From: a virus
Length of the DNA: 64,000 bases
Direction: 5' to 3' (one strand)
IMG/VR virus record: IMGVR_UViG_3300036820_000005
Coordinates: 47,057 to 111,056 of that record
Below are positions 52,523 to 61,495 of the stretch, piece by piece; positions within the stretch are counted from its first letter, which is position 1; every line of letters begins with the position of its first letter. The position numbers were made by a program, and so were the translations under genes. The notes below the pieces were generated by a model. The model did no database searches, was not told the DNA's origin, and saw only the letters and a program-made list of their open reading frames with translations.

Positions 52523-55500
52523 CCTGCTGATCTCCGGCCAGATCGAGCTGCTCGGCGGCGGCGCCCAGTCCAACCTGCCGCAGTGCACTGGGGCGAAGTT
52601 CCGGCTCACCCCCGGCTGGGACCTGTCCGCGCCGCAGCCGATCACAGACGCGGTCATCTCCCTTCTGCTCGATGGCAGTCGACCGGTGGGGGACCGGTCG
52701 GACAACCGCGTCATCAGCCTGCCTGTGGTGATCATGGCGGCGGACCGGGACATCCTGGCCGCCGCGGTGGAGGTGCTGCTCCAGACCATCGACCAGGGCC
52801 AGTGGTCGCTCACCTGGACCCGCGACGGCGGCCTCCCCGTGGTCTTCGACTGCTTCCGCGCGACGCCCACAGTCGTGCAGTACAACCTGCTGCAGCAGCA
52901 GTCCGACATGCCCGCCCAGGCGCTGAAGATCAGTTTCCCCGCGTTGCCGTACATCCACGCCGACACGCCTGTGCCGCTGACGTTCGACAGCCCGTTCAGC
53001 GGGACGCTCGCGCCGCCCAGTTCCGTCGAGCTCGACAACTACGCCACGGTCGACGTGGCGGGCTGGTCGCAGTCGACGCAGCATGTGCTCGACTCGTATT
53101 CCGCGTACTGGTCCAACGGTGAGGGCGGGTTCCCGACCTATACGAGGACGTTCCCGGCCGCTGATATCAGCCAGCTGTCCGCGATCACCTGGTGGCTCGG
53201 CCTGGGAACTGGGTGGCAGGACTACTGGGGGTGGAACCGCGGCCAGGTCACGTTCAGCGTCACCCTGACCGACGGCAACGGGTCGTCGGTGACGTTCGGA
53301 ACGACGATGTTCGCGGCCGCGTCGAACAACCCGGCAGCGCCGAACTGGACGCAGATCACGGTCCCGCTGCCCTACTCCGACACGTTCGACTTCTCAGCCG
53401 TGGTCGGCTACCAGTGGTCCTGCTGGACGGCGTCCTACTGGGACCAGGGCCAGCAGATGCAGGCGTCGGTCTACCTGAACGCGTTCACCGCCGCGCCGGC
53501 GTCGGCCAGCACGCCCGCCTCCACGCGGGGCTGGATGGCCAAGCTGTACGGCATTGAGGGCAGCGCGCACGCCCCGATCGCGGTCCAGTTCCAGTTGCTC
53601 GAGCAAGGCCAGACCGTCGAGACGTTCGACACGCCCGGCCCGTTCTCCATCACGCCCCCGGACGACGTGGTCCAGGCCCGCGTGCAGCTGCTGGCCGGCG
53701 GCGGGACCGGCGCGACCATGACCGCGGCGGGGGAAGGCGGCGCAGGGTCGGGTGCCGGGTACGGCGAGGAGCCCGCCTATCCGATCGTCGGCGGGGCCAC
53801 GTACAACGGCGTGATCGGCGGGCCGAACGAAAACACGACGTTCGACGCGGGCGGTGAGGCCGGGGGAGTGCTGGCCACCGCCGGCACCCCCGCGACGGAG
53901 AACAGCTCCGCGGGCGCGGTCGCGGCAGACACCAGCACGAACAGCATCCACTACCCGGGCGGCGACGGCGCGGCCGGCACCTCGACGAGCGCCGAGACAC
54001 CTGACCTGCTCCAGCAGAAGCCGGGCAGTTTCACCGGCGACTCGGGCACGATCACGCTCAGCGCGGAGACCACTGCAGGGTCCTGCCTCGTCGTCGTGGT
54101 CACGACCTGCGGGTCGGACGCCAACCCGTCCGTCGAATCGGTCCTCATCGGCGGTGACGTCGAGAACTTCGCCCAGGTCCTCGCGGCCGACGAGAACCCG
54201 ACCCCGCCGTACATCTTCGCGTGGCTCGACCCGGACCACGCCGGCGGGCAGACCGAGATCACCGTCACCCTGACCGGCGGTGAGGGGACGATCGGCGCGA
54301 CCGTCGAAGTGTTCGAGTGGGCCGACCTCGAACTCGCCGACCCGCTGGACCAGTCGGACAGCGGCAACGGCGAAGGCGGCACCTTCACGTCCGGCACGAC
54401 AGGCGAGACCGGCCAGCTGCATGAGGTGATCCTCGGCGCCGCCGCGACGCTGGGGGAGTTCTTCGAGCCGCCGAGCCTGACCGGGCCCAGTAGCGGGTGG
54501 ACCAACCAGTCGATGCAGACCCTCAGCCTCAGCGGCCTGGAAGCCGGGTCGATCACCGGGTACAAGGTGGTCAGCACCGAGCAGACCGCCGCCTACGCCG
54601 GCACGGTCGGCAGCGAAGGCAGGTGGAACGCCGCGGTCCTGACCCTGAAAGGCGGCGGTGGTACTGCGGCGGGCGGCGGCGGCAGCTCGGCTGGGGTGTC
54701 GTCGGTCGGTAACCCCGGCGACGGCCCAGCGGGCGGCGCGGCGCCGACAGGCGGGGCTGCGGGCGGCGAGGGCGCGGTCGAGGCCGGGCCCGGGTCTGCT
54801 GGCGCTTCGCCTGGCGGCGGTGGCGGCGGCGCCCTGTCCGGCGGGTCGACGGAGGACGGCGGGGAGGGCGGGAACGGGCAGGCGGTCATCACGTACCAGG
54901 GGACCACGCTGGCGCCGTTCAGCACGCTGATCGCCCACATCCCCGGCCCGGACGCCCCCGCCTCGCTGATCCCGTTCGTGTCGGTGGGGAACGGCGGCGA
55001 CGTCCCGAACGGCGGAACCGAGTACCTGATCGCCTCCGCAGCCCCCGGGGTGGCCGCCCGGTTCGGCGGCACCTACAGCGTCCTGCTCGTCGCCGAGACG
55101 ATCAACGACCCGTCGGCCAGCCGGACCCTCACCGTCACGATCCTCGAGCACGAGTACGAGGGCGGCACCGTTACCCAGACGCCGGTCGGCCGGACGCTGG
55201 TCCCGGACACGGCCGGCGCCAGCGACCTGACCTCGGGCCTGAACGGGATCCTGTGCCTCGGCCAGGTCACCCTCCCGACCCGCGACATCGCCCCGGACAA
55301 CACCCTGTCGTACTTCGGCGTGACCGTGACCAGCACCGACACCAGCGACCGGTTCCTGGACGTGCTGTTCATTGACACGGCCGGCCAGCTGGCCCTGATC
55401 AACATGACCGGCAGCCAGGAGTACGACACGTACTACCTGGACGTGCCGGACCAGACGACCCAGCTGGGCCGGGTCCTCGGCTCCCAGGGGGACCGCAACC

Positions 55501-55652
55501 AGGCCGCGTCCGTCATCGCCTGCGCGATCGTCAGCGGAGGCCCGTTGTACGTGAACCCTGGCGACAACACGATGCTGGTCTACTCGCTGCAGGGTGCCCC
55601 GTCCATGGTGGCGACGTACCGGCCCGCGTTCCGCATCGACCGGCCGAGCTGA
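52512..55652 (+). CDS. Distal/minor tail protein with Gly-rich domains, 1046 aa
   Basis: N-terminal Dit-like part (residues about 1-160: LLISGQIELLGGGAQSNLPQ, GDRSDNRVISLPVVIMAADR, FDCFRATPTVVQYN). A beta domain (170-340), a Gly-rich stretch (400-500: GGTGATMTAAGEGG), the shared beta domain (about 500-715) also found at 17444 and 21214, a second Gly-rich stretch (720-800) and a C-terminal beta domain. The Gly-rich parts resemble receptor-binding tail proteins. GTG-independent ATG start overlapping the previous gene. Confidence 0.85.
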   Translation: MADSLLISGQIELLGGGAQSNLPQCTGAKFRLTPGWDLSAPQPITDAVISLLLDGSRPVGDRSDNRVISLPVVIMAADRDILAAAVEVLLQTIDQGQWSLTWTRDGGLPVVFDCFRATPTVVQYNLLQQQSDMPAQALKISFPALPYIHADTPVPLTFDSPFSGTLAPPSSVELDNYATVDVAGWSQSTQHVLDSYSAYWSNGEGGFPTYTRTFPAADISQLSAITWWLGLGTGWQDYWGWNRGQVTFSVTLTDGNGSSVTFGTTMFAAASNNPAAPNWTQITVPLPYSDTFDFSAVVGYQWSCWTASYWDQGQQMQASVYLNAFTAAPASASTPASTRGWMAKLYGIEGSAHAPIAVQFQLLEQGQTVETFDTPGPFSITPPDDVVQARVQLLAGGGTGATMTAAGEGGAGSGAGYGEEPAYPIVGGATYNGVIGGPNENTTFDAGGEAGGVLATAGTPATENSSAGAVAADTSTNSIHYPGGDGAAGTSTSAETPDLLQQKPGSFTGDSGTITLSAETTAGSCLVVVVTTCGSDANPSVESVLIGGDVENFAQVLAADENPTPPYIFAWLDPDHAGGQTEITVTLTGGEGTIGATVEVFEWADLELADPLDQSDSGNGEGGTFTSGTTGETGQLHEVILGAAATLGEFFEPPSLTGPSSGWTNQSMQTLSLSGLEAGSITGYKVVSTEQTAAYAGTVGSEGRWNAAVLTLKGGGGTAAGGGGSSAGVSSVGNPGDGPAGGAAPTGGAAGGEGAVEAGPGSAGASPGGGGGGALSGGSTEDGGEGGNGQAVITYQGTTLAPFSTLIAHIPGPDAPASLIPFVSVGNGGDVPNGGTEYLIASAAPGVAARFGGTYSVLLVAETINDPSASRTLTVTILEHEYEGGTVTQTPVGRTLVPDTAGASDLTSGLNGILCLGQVTLPTRDIAPDNTLSYFGVTVTSTDTSDRFLDVLFIDTAGQLALINMTGSQEYDTYYLDVPDQTTQLGRVLGSQGDRNQAASVIACAIVSGGPLYVNPGDNTMLVYSLQGAPSMVATYRPAFRIDRPS

Positions 55653-55663
55653 GGGAGGGCGCC

Positions 55664-56131
55664 GTGAACAGGCTGCGGGACTGGGCGGGCACCATCGTCG
55701 CCCTCGCCACCGCCGGAGTCGAGCACTGGCTCGGGGAGACAGCCGCGCTGGCCGCACTGGCCGCCATCGTGGCGGTATTCGGCGGCATCCTCTGGCGGCG
55801 GGTCAGCATGCTGATGGCCACAGGCGGGTCACGCAGCTGCGCCAAGGCCTACGCCGTCGACCAGCGGCTGGCCGACTACATCGACATCATGGCGCCGGTC
55901 TCCCCGATCGTGGTAGCCAACCAGTCGTCCACCGTGAACGCCCAGTTCCTCGCAGGCCTCGGCCAGATGGGCGGGATCTCCGGCTACCCGATCGACACGC
56001 TCGACGAGACCACGCCCGGCGGCGCCAACGCGGCCTGGTACAGCAACGTCGCCTCCCAGCTCAACGCCATCATCACCTTCGTAGACACGATGTACGGCGA
56101 GGGGCAGAACAAAGGCCTGTACCCGGAATGA
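55664..56131 (+). CDS. Minor tail-region protein, 155 aa
   Basis: GTG behind GAGGGAGG. One hydrophobic helix (TAALAALAAIVAVFGGILW) and a C-terminal half (YAVDQRLADYIDIMAPVSPI, NAAWYSNVASQLNAIITFVD). Located between two minor tail genes. No family recognised. Confidence 0.65.
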   Translation: MNRLRDWAGTIVALATAGVEHWLGETAALAALAAIVAVFGGILWRRVSMLMATGGSRSCAKAYAVDQRLADYIDIMAPVSPIVVANQSSTVNAQFLAGLGQMGGISGYPIDTLDETTPGGANAAWYSNVASQLNAIITFVDTMYGEGQNKGLYPE

Positions 56132-56134
56132 CCG

Positions 56135-57235
56135 ATGCAACGGCCTGACGCAACCCAGCTGGTCACGCTGAAACCTGACCTGTCCGACCCGCGGTGGCTC
56201 GGCGCGATCGGCGCCGTCGGCGGCCTCACCTACTCCGACATCATGCCCGGCGGGAACGACACCCTCTCCTGCACGCTGCAGATGGAGCCCGGCCGGGAAG
56301 ACGCCGCCATAGCCCCCGGCCGGGTACTCCGCGGGTACCGGGGCGCGACCTGGACGTGGGAAGGGATCCTGACCACCCCCGCGCCGGACGCGCAGGGCTG
56401 GAGGCTCACCGCCCAGGGCGCCGGCCACTACGGCGAAAACTACGTCGCAGTCGACCCCGGGGGATTCGCCAACGCCGACCCGGCCGTCTCCGGCGCGATC
56501 GGCCGCGGGATGCGGTGGCTCGACCCGGGCATCTCCAACACGGGCATGTTCTTGTCCCAGCCGCCCGAGAACGCCAGCCAGATGGTGTCCGACTGGCTCA
56601 ACCAGATCACCTCCGCAGGCGCCTACACCTGGCATGTGGGGCCGTGGAACGAGCTGGAAGTGCTCCCGATCCCGTCCGCCGTCACCCGCCTCCTCGTGAC
56701 CTCCAGCCCCGCCGCCAGGACCCTGCACGGGTACATCAACACGCTCTGGACGCTCTACCAGGTCACTGCCGACAGTTCATCAGGCGCCAGCCAGTACGGC
56801 ACCGCCGAATCCGTCAACCAGGCAAGCGTGAACGTGCATGGCCGGATGGAAGCCCCCTGGGACCTGTCGTCCGCCGGGGTGATCCTCGGCGCCCAGGCCA
56901 CCACCGCCGGCCTGGACGTCCTGTCCAGGTACATCGCCGCCAGCTTCGCGAGCCCGTTCGCGGTTTCGTACGGCGAGTACTTGACGACCGGCGGCACCCC
57001 TGTTGACCTGGGGTGTGAGCGGGCCGGGGAAGTGGTCCGGCTGCTGCTGGCCGACCGCGGCTACGGCGGCCAGGTCACCCCCGGCGTGTCCGTGACCTTC
57101 CCGGTCGGCCGGATCGAATACGACGACGACTCGATGACCGCCCAGGTCACGCCGTTCCAGAACATCCGCACCGACATGGCCTCCATGCTCAGCGCGCTGG
57201 CCAGCCTCATCCAGCCGCCCACCACGCCGTCGTAG
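56135..57235 (+). CDS. Minor tail / baseplate-hub protein, 366 aa
   Basis: GGLTYSDIMPGGNDTLSCTL near the start, GREDAAIAPGRVLRGYRGAT and TWTWEGILTTP, then GNPGGF-type loops and a C-terminal half with VTFPVGRIEYDDDSMTAQVT. This is the hub-type minor tail protein layout of actinobacterial siphoviruses. Starts 3 bases after the previous stop. Confidence 0.75.
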   Translation: MQRPDATQLVTLKPDLSDPRWLGAIGAVGGLTYSDIMPGGNDTLSCTLQMEPGREDAAIAPGRVLRGYRGATWTWEGILTTPAPDAQGWRLTAQGAGHYGENYVAVDPGGFANADPAVSGAIGRGMRWLDPGISNTGMFLSQPPENASQMVSDWLNQITSAGAYTWHVGPWNELEVLPIPSAVTRLLVTSSPAARTLHGYINTLWTLYQVTADSSSGASQYGTAESVNQASVNVHGRMEAPWDLSSAGVILGAQATTAGLDVLSRYIAASFASPFAVSYGEYLTTGGTPVDLGCERAGEVVRLLLADRGYGGQVTPGVSVTFPVGRIEYDDDSMTAQVTPFQNIRTDMASMLSALASLIQPPTTPS

Positions 57236-57304
57236 CGGCTGCCAGGCCCGGGGCAAGCATGGGCGGCGTGATCACGCTGCTGCCAGAGCCCGGGAGGGGG
57301 CCGA

Positions 57305-57556
57305 GTGCCCGGTGACAGCTACGCCACGAGACGGGAGATCGACCAGCTGCGCGCCGAGGTCCGCAGGCTCCAGGAGCAGCTCAGCCAGGTCGAGGGCAGC
57401 AGCAAGGTCACTGCCCAGCACCTCCAGGCGCACGAGGAAGCACAGCGGGAGCGGACCGAGGCCCGCCGCTGGGCGATCGGCATCGCCTTCGCCGCCCTCG
57501 GCGCCCTCAGCGGCGTGTACCTCATGCTGATCGACCTGCTGAGCCACGCCCACTAG
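57305..57556 (+). CDS. Coiled-coil membrane protein, holin-like or tail-associated
   Basis: 83 residues. A charged coiled coil (TRREIDQLRAEVRRLQEQLS, HEEAQRERTEARRW) is followed by one transmembrane helix (IGIAFAALGALSGVYLMLI) at the C-terminus. GTG start. Such topology is seen in phage lysis regulators, but this is inference from topology and place. Confidence 0.7.
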   Translation: MPGDSYATRREIDQLRAEVRRLQEQLSQVEGSSKVTAQHLQAHEEAQRERTEARRWAIGIAFAALGALSGVYLMLIDLLSHAH

Positions 57557-57571
57557 AAGGAGTGAGGACGT

Positions 57572-58069
57572 ATGGCCCCTCCGCGCGGCGACGTCAAAGT
57601 AGCGGTCATCTCGCTGGCCACCTCGGCGGCCGTCTCCCTCCTGGTCGCTCTGCTCGCGCTGCCCGCAGCCCAGAAACTGGTGCCCGCCAGCCCCCCGGCC
57701 GCGGCGGGCCCGTCGCCACCCGCTGCCCCATCGCCCACCGCGGCCGCGAGCCCGAGCCCGAGCGAGGCACGGCCGGGCCGGACGAGCCCGGCGACGGTGA
57801 TCCTCGCGTTCGCACCGCAGCCGGGGACCACGACGGCCACGCCTCCGGCGGCCCGGCCGGCACCGCCGTCCCCCGCCCCCAGCCAGCCGACCGCGACCCG
57901 GACAGCCGCCCGGCCTTCCCCCTCGACGCTGCCGCCGGTCGCGCCTTCACCGCAGCCGGACACGTCGCCGACCCGTCCGCCGTGCACGATCACGGTGGAC
58001 CTGAGGCTCGTCCGGGTCTGCGTGTCGTCGCCGGCGCTGCCACCGGCCAACTCAGCATGGCCCGGATGA
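57572..58069 (+). CDS. Membrane-anchored Pro-rich protein, 165 aa
   Basis: ATG with AAGGAGTGAGGACGT upstream. One transmembrane segment (VAVISLATSAAVSLLVALLA) and a long Pro/Ser/Ala/Thr-rich extracytoplasmic stretch with a C-terminal Cys pair (PPCTITVDLRLVRVCVSS). It resembles an envelope-spanning spacer. Overlaps the muramidase start by 4 bases. Confidence 0.7.
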   Translation: MAPPRGDVKVAVISLATSAAVSLLVALLALPAAQKLVPASPPAAAGPSPPAAPSPTAAASPSPSEARPGRTSPATVILAFAPQPGTTTATPPAARPAPPSPAPSQPTATRTAARPSPSTLPPVAPSPQPDTSPTRPPCTITVDLRLVRVCVSSPALPPANSAWPG

Positions 58070-59022
58070 GCGTTTTCTACCCTGACATGTCCAGCGCCCA
58101 GGCGGGCATGAGCCTGGCCGGCGCGGCTGCGGTCTGCGCGAAGGTCACCCAGGGCGCCGGGTACGTCAACCCGGCCTACCCGCAGTTCAAGGCGCAGGCG
58201 GCCGCGGAGCGGGCGCTGTTCTTCGCCTACCACTTCCTGACCGCCGGTGACCTGGAAGCCCAGGCCGCATGGTGTCACCGGTACGCGGCCGACGTGCCGG
58301 TGATGGTCGACTGCGAACCCGCCTACAACCCTGACGGGTCGGTGGCTTCGGCTCCGCAGCTCGCGGACCTGACCGGGTTCGTTGACGCCTACCGGCAGCT
58401 CGGCGGCACCTGCTGGCTGGCGTACCTGCCGCGCTGGTACTGGGCTGCCCCGCCCCGCGAGGGCGGCTTCGGCTCCCCGAGCCTCGCCCCGCTCGCCGAC
58501 CGCGGGTTGCGGCTGGTCAGCTCCGACTACCTCGGATATTCCGACAGCGGGGCCGGCTGGCAGCCGTACGGCGGAATCGCTCCCCCCGCGGTCTGGCAGT
58601 TCACCGAGAACGCCGTGCTCAACGGCCGCATCGTCGACAGGAATGCGTTCAAGGGCACCCTCGCGCAGCTGCGGCAGCTCATCACCACCGGGACCACCAC
58701 CGTGCCGGAACCGGCCGGGGAGGAGGACGACATGCAGCTCGTCAGCGGTGCAGCCGCCGAGACGATCATCTCGCTCCAGCGCGGCTCTAAGAGCTGGGTC
58801 GCGTTCGCCTGCGATGCCTCCAGGACGCACAGCCCCGCGCCGGTGCTGCGGGTCGCCGTGCACTCCTTCAGCCGCGGGATGAGCCAGGTCGACGACGTCA
58901 CCATGCCGGTCAGCGGCAAGTACACCGTCACGTTCACCGCCAAGGACGTCGATTTCCTCAGCGTGGTCCGCTCGGGCGGCAACGGGGGCGACGCCGTGGC
59001 TGTCGGCTACAACTACGGCTGA
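58066..59022 (+). CDS. Endolysin: GH25 muramidase
   Basis: 318 residues. FYPDMSSAQAGMS with D7, AKVTQGAGYVNP, FFAYHFLTAGD and MVDCEPAYN with D82/E84 fit the GH25 active site; CWLAYLPRWYW follows. A C-terminal beta domain (about 215-318: IISLQRGSKSWVAFACDASR) may bind cell wall. It cleaves the glycan of peptidoglycan at lysis. ATG 58066 forms ATGA with the previous gene; ATG 58057 is an alternative. Confidence 0.9.
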   Translation: MSVFYPDMSSAQAGMSLAGAAAVCAKVTQGAGYVNPAYPQFKAQAAAERALFFAYHFLTAGDLEAQAAWCHRYAADVPVMVDCEPAYNPDGSVASAPQLADLTGFVDAYRQLGGTCWLAYLPRWYWAAPPREGGFGSPSLAPLADRGLRLVSSDYLGYSDSGAGWQPYGGIAPPAVWQFTENAVLNGRIVDRNAFKGTLAQLRQLITTGTTTVPEPAGEEDDMQLVSGAAAETIISLQRGSKSWVAFACDASRTHSPAPVLRVAVHSFSRGMSQVDDVTMPVSGKYTVTFTAKDVDFLSVVRSGGNGGDAVAVGYNYG

Positions 59023-59040
59023 GGCCGGGAAGGGACCACC

Positions 59041-59919
59041 GTGGTCACGATTTACGTCCGGGAGATCCCCGAGTTCCGCTTCGACGGCCTGCCGCTCGGC
59101 CGGCACGTCGAGCACGACGACCGGAGCCGCGAGTTCGCGTTCCAGGTGCCCGGGAAGCTCGCCGGCCAGCCGCTGCAGCCGGTCAGGCACCAGCGGTTCA
59201 TCCCGGTCCTGGACCAGGGCAACCGCGGGTCATGCACTGGCAACGCGGGTGAAGGGGCGGCCGGGACCGGCCCGGTGTTCCAGGCGATCCCGCCGACCGT
59301 CCCGGCCAGGCCCAGCACGACCGACGCGGCCGGTGACGAGAAGGAAGCGGTCGCCCTGTACTCGGCGGCGACGCAGCTGGACAGCATCCCCGGCTGCTAC
59401 CCGCCCGACGACACCGGGTCGACCGGCATCGCGGCGGCGAAGGCCATGGTGAAGGCCGGGCTGATCGCCGGATACCAGAACACGTTCACGCTGCAGGACG
59501 CCCTCGCGGCCCTGCAGTATGTCCCGCTGATGGTGGGAAGCAACTGGTACACGTCGTTCGACATGCCCGACGCGACTGGGCTGGTGACGATCGCTCCTGG
59601 CGCGACGGTCCGCGGCGGCCACGAGTACGTTGCAGACGAGCTGGACCCGGTCAACCGGATGGTCGGGTTCACGAACAGCTGGAGCCCGGCGTGGGGCCTG
59701 CAGGGCCGGTTCCGCATGAGCTGGGACGACTTCGGGACGCTGCTCGGCCAGCAAGGCGATGTCGTCGTGCCGGTGCCGCTCAGCCAGCCGAAGCCGCAGC
59801 CCGCCCACCCCATCATCCCGCAGCCCGTCCAGCAGGCCGTGCTGACGGTCGAGCAGCTGGAGCGGCAGATGTGGGAACTCGCCCAGAAGTGGGCGCACGT
59901 CCGCGGCCTGGATATCTGA
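59041..59919 (+). CDS. Papain-like cysteine peptidase
   Basis: 292 residues. VLDQGNRGSC (Q59, C65) gives the papain oxyanion/nucleophile motif, GGHEYVADE (H194) and TNSWSPAWG (N212) complete the triad, and RFRMSWDDF is the usual following strand. No signal peptide is visible. The C-terminus is Pro/Gln-rich then helical. It sits between the muramidase and a membrane protein, so it may be a second lytic enzyme cutting peptide stems, or an entry protease. Confidence 0.88.
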   Translation: MVTIYVREIPEFRFDGLPLGRHVEHDDRSREFAFQVPGKLAGQPLQPVRHQRFIPVLDQGNRGSCTGNAGEGAAGTGPVFQAIPPTVPARPSTTDAAGDEKEAVALYSAATQLDSIPGCYPPDDTGSTGIAAAKAMVKAGLIAGYQNTFTLQDALAALQYVPLMVGSNWYTSFDMPDATGLVTIAPGATVRGGHEYVADELDPVNRMVGFTNSWSPAWGLQGRFRMSWDDFGTLLGQQGDVVVPVPLSQPKPQPAHPIIPQPVQQAVLTVEQLERQMWELAQKWAHVRGLDI

Positions 59920-59930
59920 GGAGACCTTGG

Positions 59931-60422
59931 ATGACTCCTGGCACGCTCGGCCCGAACCTGATCCGCACCTACGTCCCCGTCGTCGTCGGCTCGGGGATCT
60001 CCTGGCTGATCTCCCACGGCATCCAGGTCACGACCCCGACGAAAGCCGCGCTGATTGCTCTCCTGACCAGCACGCTGATCGCCGGGTACTACACGGTGCT
60101 CCGGGTCCTCGAGGAGCGGTGGCCGTCGATCGGCCTGCTTCTCGGCGCCCGGCAGCCGGGCCTGGTCCAGGCCGCCGTGGCCGAATGGCCGGAGGACGAC
60201 CGGGCGTGGCCGCCGCGCGGGACGCCCGCCGTGCCGCCGCACGACCCGCCCGCAGCTGCGGGGCCGGCCTCTGCGGCGTTCGTGCCGACCGTCCACGTGG
60301 CTCCGCCTGCCGCAACGGGGAGCCTGGCCGACCTGGTGAACCGGACGCCTGAGCAGCCGGTGAGGCGGCGCGGGCCCGCGACCGGTGCCATCCCGAGGTA
60401 CACGCCGCCGCCCGGCCGGTGA
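59931..60422 (+). CDS. Probable holin-like membrane protein, 163 aa
   Basis: ATG with TGAGGAGACC upstream. Two hydrophobic segments (TYVPVVVGSGISWLI and AALIALLTSTLIAGYYTVLR) then a Pro/Ala-rich tail ending in basic residues. Position after two lysis enzymes and topology suggest a holin; not proven. A strong terminator follows. Confidence 0.7.
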   Translation: MTPGTLGPNLIRTYVPVVVGSGISWLISHGIQVTTPTKAALIALLTSTLIAGYYTVLRVLEERWPSIGLLLGARQPGLVQAAVAEWPEDDRAWPPRGTPAVPPHDPPAAAGPASAAFVPTVHVAPPAATGSLADLVNRTPEQPVRRRGPATGAIPRYTPPPGR

Positions 60423-60466
60423 GGTAAGCTCCAAGCCGTAGCAGGCGGCTCTGTCCAGTGAGCTGC

Positions 60467-60499
60467 GATGCCCTCCCGCCTCGACCTCGGGAGGGCATC
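60467..60499. terminator. Bidirectional terminator hairpin
   Basis: GATGCCCTCCCG (60467-60478) pairs with CGGGAGGGCATC (60488-60499), 12 perfect pairs and a 9-base loop. It stands between the lysis operon and the convergent minus-strand gene and can end both. Confidence 0.8.
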
Positions 60500-60500
60500 G

Positions 60501-60695
60501 TCATGTCTCGGGGTGGACGATCGCGGCCAGCTTCTCCTGCATCGCGCTGTAGCCCGCCATCAGCGCCCGCCACTCCATCACGAGCTCGGCGGGAACCTCA
60601 TGCCAGGCGCCGCCGGCTACGTGCGTGACGCCCGGCTGGGGCTCGTCGAGGGTGTAGCCCTCCCAGCTGTTGTGCTCGTTGATCCAGACTTGCAT
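60501..60695 (-). CDS. Small minus-strand protein, 64 aa
   Basis: Convergent to the lysis operon. Sequence is well balanced (WINEHNSWEGYTLDEPQPGV, LVMEWRALMAGYSAMQEKLA). The upstream region holds GTAGAAAC on the minus strand, similar to the operator-like half-sites. Function unknown; possibly expressed in the lysogen. Confidence 0.65.
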   Translation of the reverse strand: MQVWINEHNSWEGYTLDEPQPGVTHVAGGAWHEVPAELVMEWRALMAGYSAMQEKLAAIVHPET

Positions 60696-60722
60696 GCCGC
60701 TGTTTCTACCACGCCGTCGTGC

Positions 60723-60797
60723 TGACCTGCAGAAATATTCCAGTCATTTTCGCCGCTCTCTCTTTTGGCCCGCCTGCTGGTCGAATATGATTTCTAT
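60723..60797 (+). promoter_or_regulatory. Promoter P4
   Basis: TGACCTGCAGAAA (60723-60735), TTTTGG (60763-60768), 17-base spacer, TATGAT (60786-60791) then TTCTAT (60792). Shares the upstream box and the AT-rich -10 context of P1-P3 but lacks a clear first half-site; the CTCTCTCTTTTGG upstream run is like P5. Confidence 0.7.
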
Positions 60798-60836
60798 ATA
60801 GGAAAAAACACCGGCCAAACCAAGAGGGAGCCCCCC

Positions 60837-61052
60837 GTGACCGACCAGATCGCCCAGCAGGAAGCCAGCTTCACCAGGCAGCTGACCGAGATGGGTACCC
60901 GGCCCCGGATCTTCGGCCGGATGACGGTCGTCAGGGCTGCGGGCTTCAAGCTGACGGTCGGCGGCGAGACCCGGCTGTACGCGATCGCCAGTGAGACGGC
61001 TACCGCGATGGCCCTCGGCCGTCACACCGGCAACGGCACCCCGGCCCGCTAG
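60837..61052 (+). CDS. Small protein, 71 aa
   Basis: GTG behind AGAGGGAG. Basic/hydrophobic alpha-beta: EASFTRQLTEMGTRPRIFGR, then AAGFKLTVGGETRLYAIASE. First gene behind P4. No family recognised. Confidence 0.7.
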   Translation: MTDQIAQQEASFTRQLTEMGTRPRIFGRMTVVRAAGFKLTVGGETRLYAIASETATAMALGRHTGNGTPAR

Positions 61053-61082
61053 CCACCCGACCAGGCGAAGGAGACGAGGAAG

Positions 61083-61334
61083 ATGGCGACGATGACCACG
61101 TTCGAGCAGGTGAACGTGAAGCTCGACAGCGACCCGTGGATGCCCCGCGAGAACCTGCACTCCCTGACCGGCCGGCGGGTCCGGTACATGGGCACCGAGT
61201 GGGCGTACCAGGGCACCGAGTGGATCGTGGTGAAGGTCGACGAATTCGCTCAGGCCCACTGCCTGAAGGAGGGCCAGCCGGTCGACGAGCTGTACCCGAC
61301 CCGGTTCCACGTGAGCATGCTCGACGTGATCTGA
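61083..61334 (+). CDS. Small protein, 83 aa
   Basis: ATG with AAGGAGACGAGGAAG upstream. Trp/Tyr-rich with VRYMGTEWAYQGTEWIVVKV. Last phage-type gene before a terminator and a gene-poor boundary region. Unrecognised. Confidence 0.7.
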   Translation: MATMTTFEQVNVKLDSDPWMPRENLHSLTGRRVRYMGTEWAYQGTEWIVVKVDEFAQAHCLKEGQPVDELYPTRFHVSMLDVI

Positions 61335-61389
61335 CAGGTGGCCAGATTGCCGGCCCGGCAGTAAGCTCGACGCTGAGAAGATGCCCCTG

Positions 61390-61425
61390 GCGCCCCCGCT
61401 TCGCAGAGCGGGGGCGCTGCCGTTT
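61390..61425 (+). terminator. Intrinsic terminator
   Basis: GCGCCCCCGCT (61390-61400) pairs with AGCGGGGGCGC (61407-61417), 11 perfect pairs and a 6-base loop, followed by a short T run (61422-61425). It ends the P4 operon and marks the last phage transcription unit. Confidence 0.85.
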
Positions 61426-61495
61426 TCAGGGGCACATCGGGGGCACCGGGCACATTGGGGGCACTCGGGAAACTTCCCGTCAGCGCAGATCAGAG

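Noticed and set aside
53394-55757. 787-codon minus-strand frame opposite the distal tail gene
   Set aside because: Arg/Gly/Ala-rich shadow caused by high third-position GC; the plus-strand gene has clear tail domains.
57553-59190. 545-codon minus-strand frame over the lysis genes
   Set aside because: Overlaps the catalytic regions of two clear plus-strand genes and has no recognisable content.
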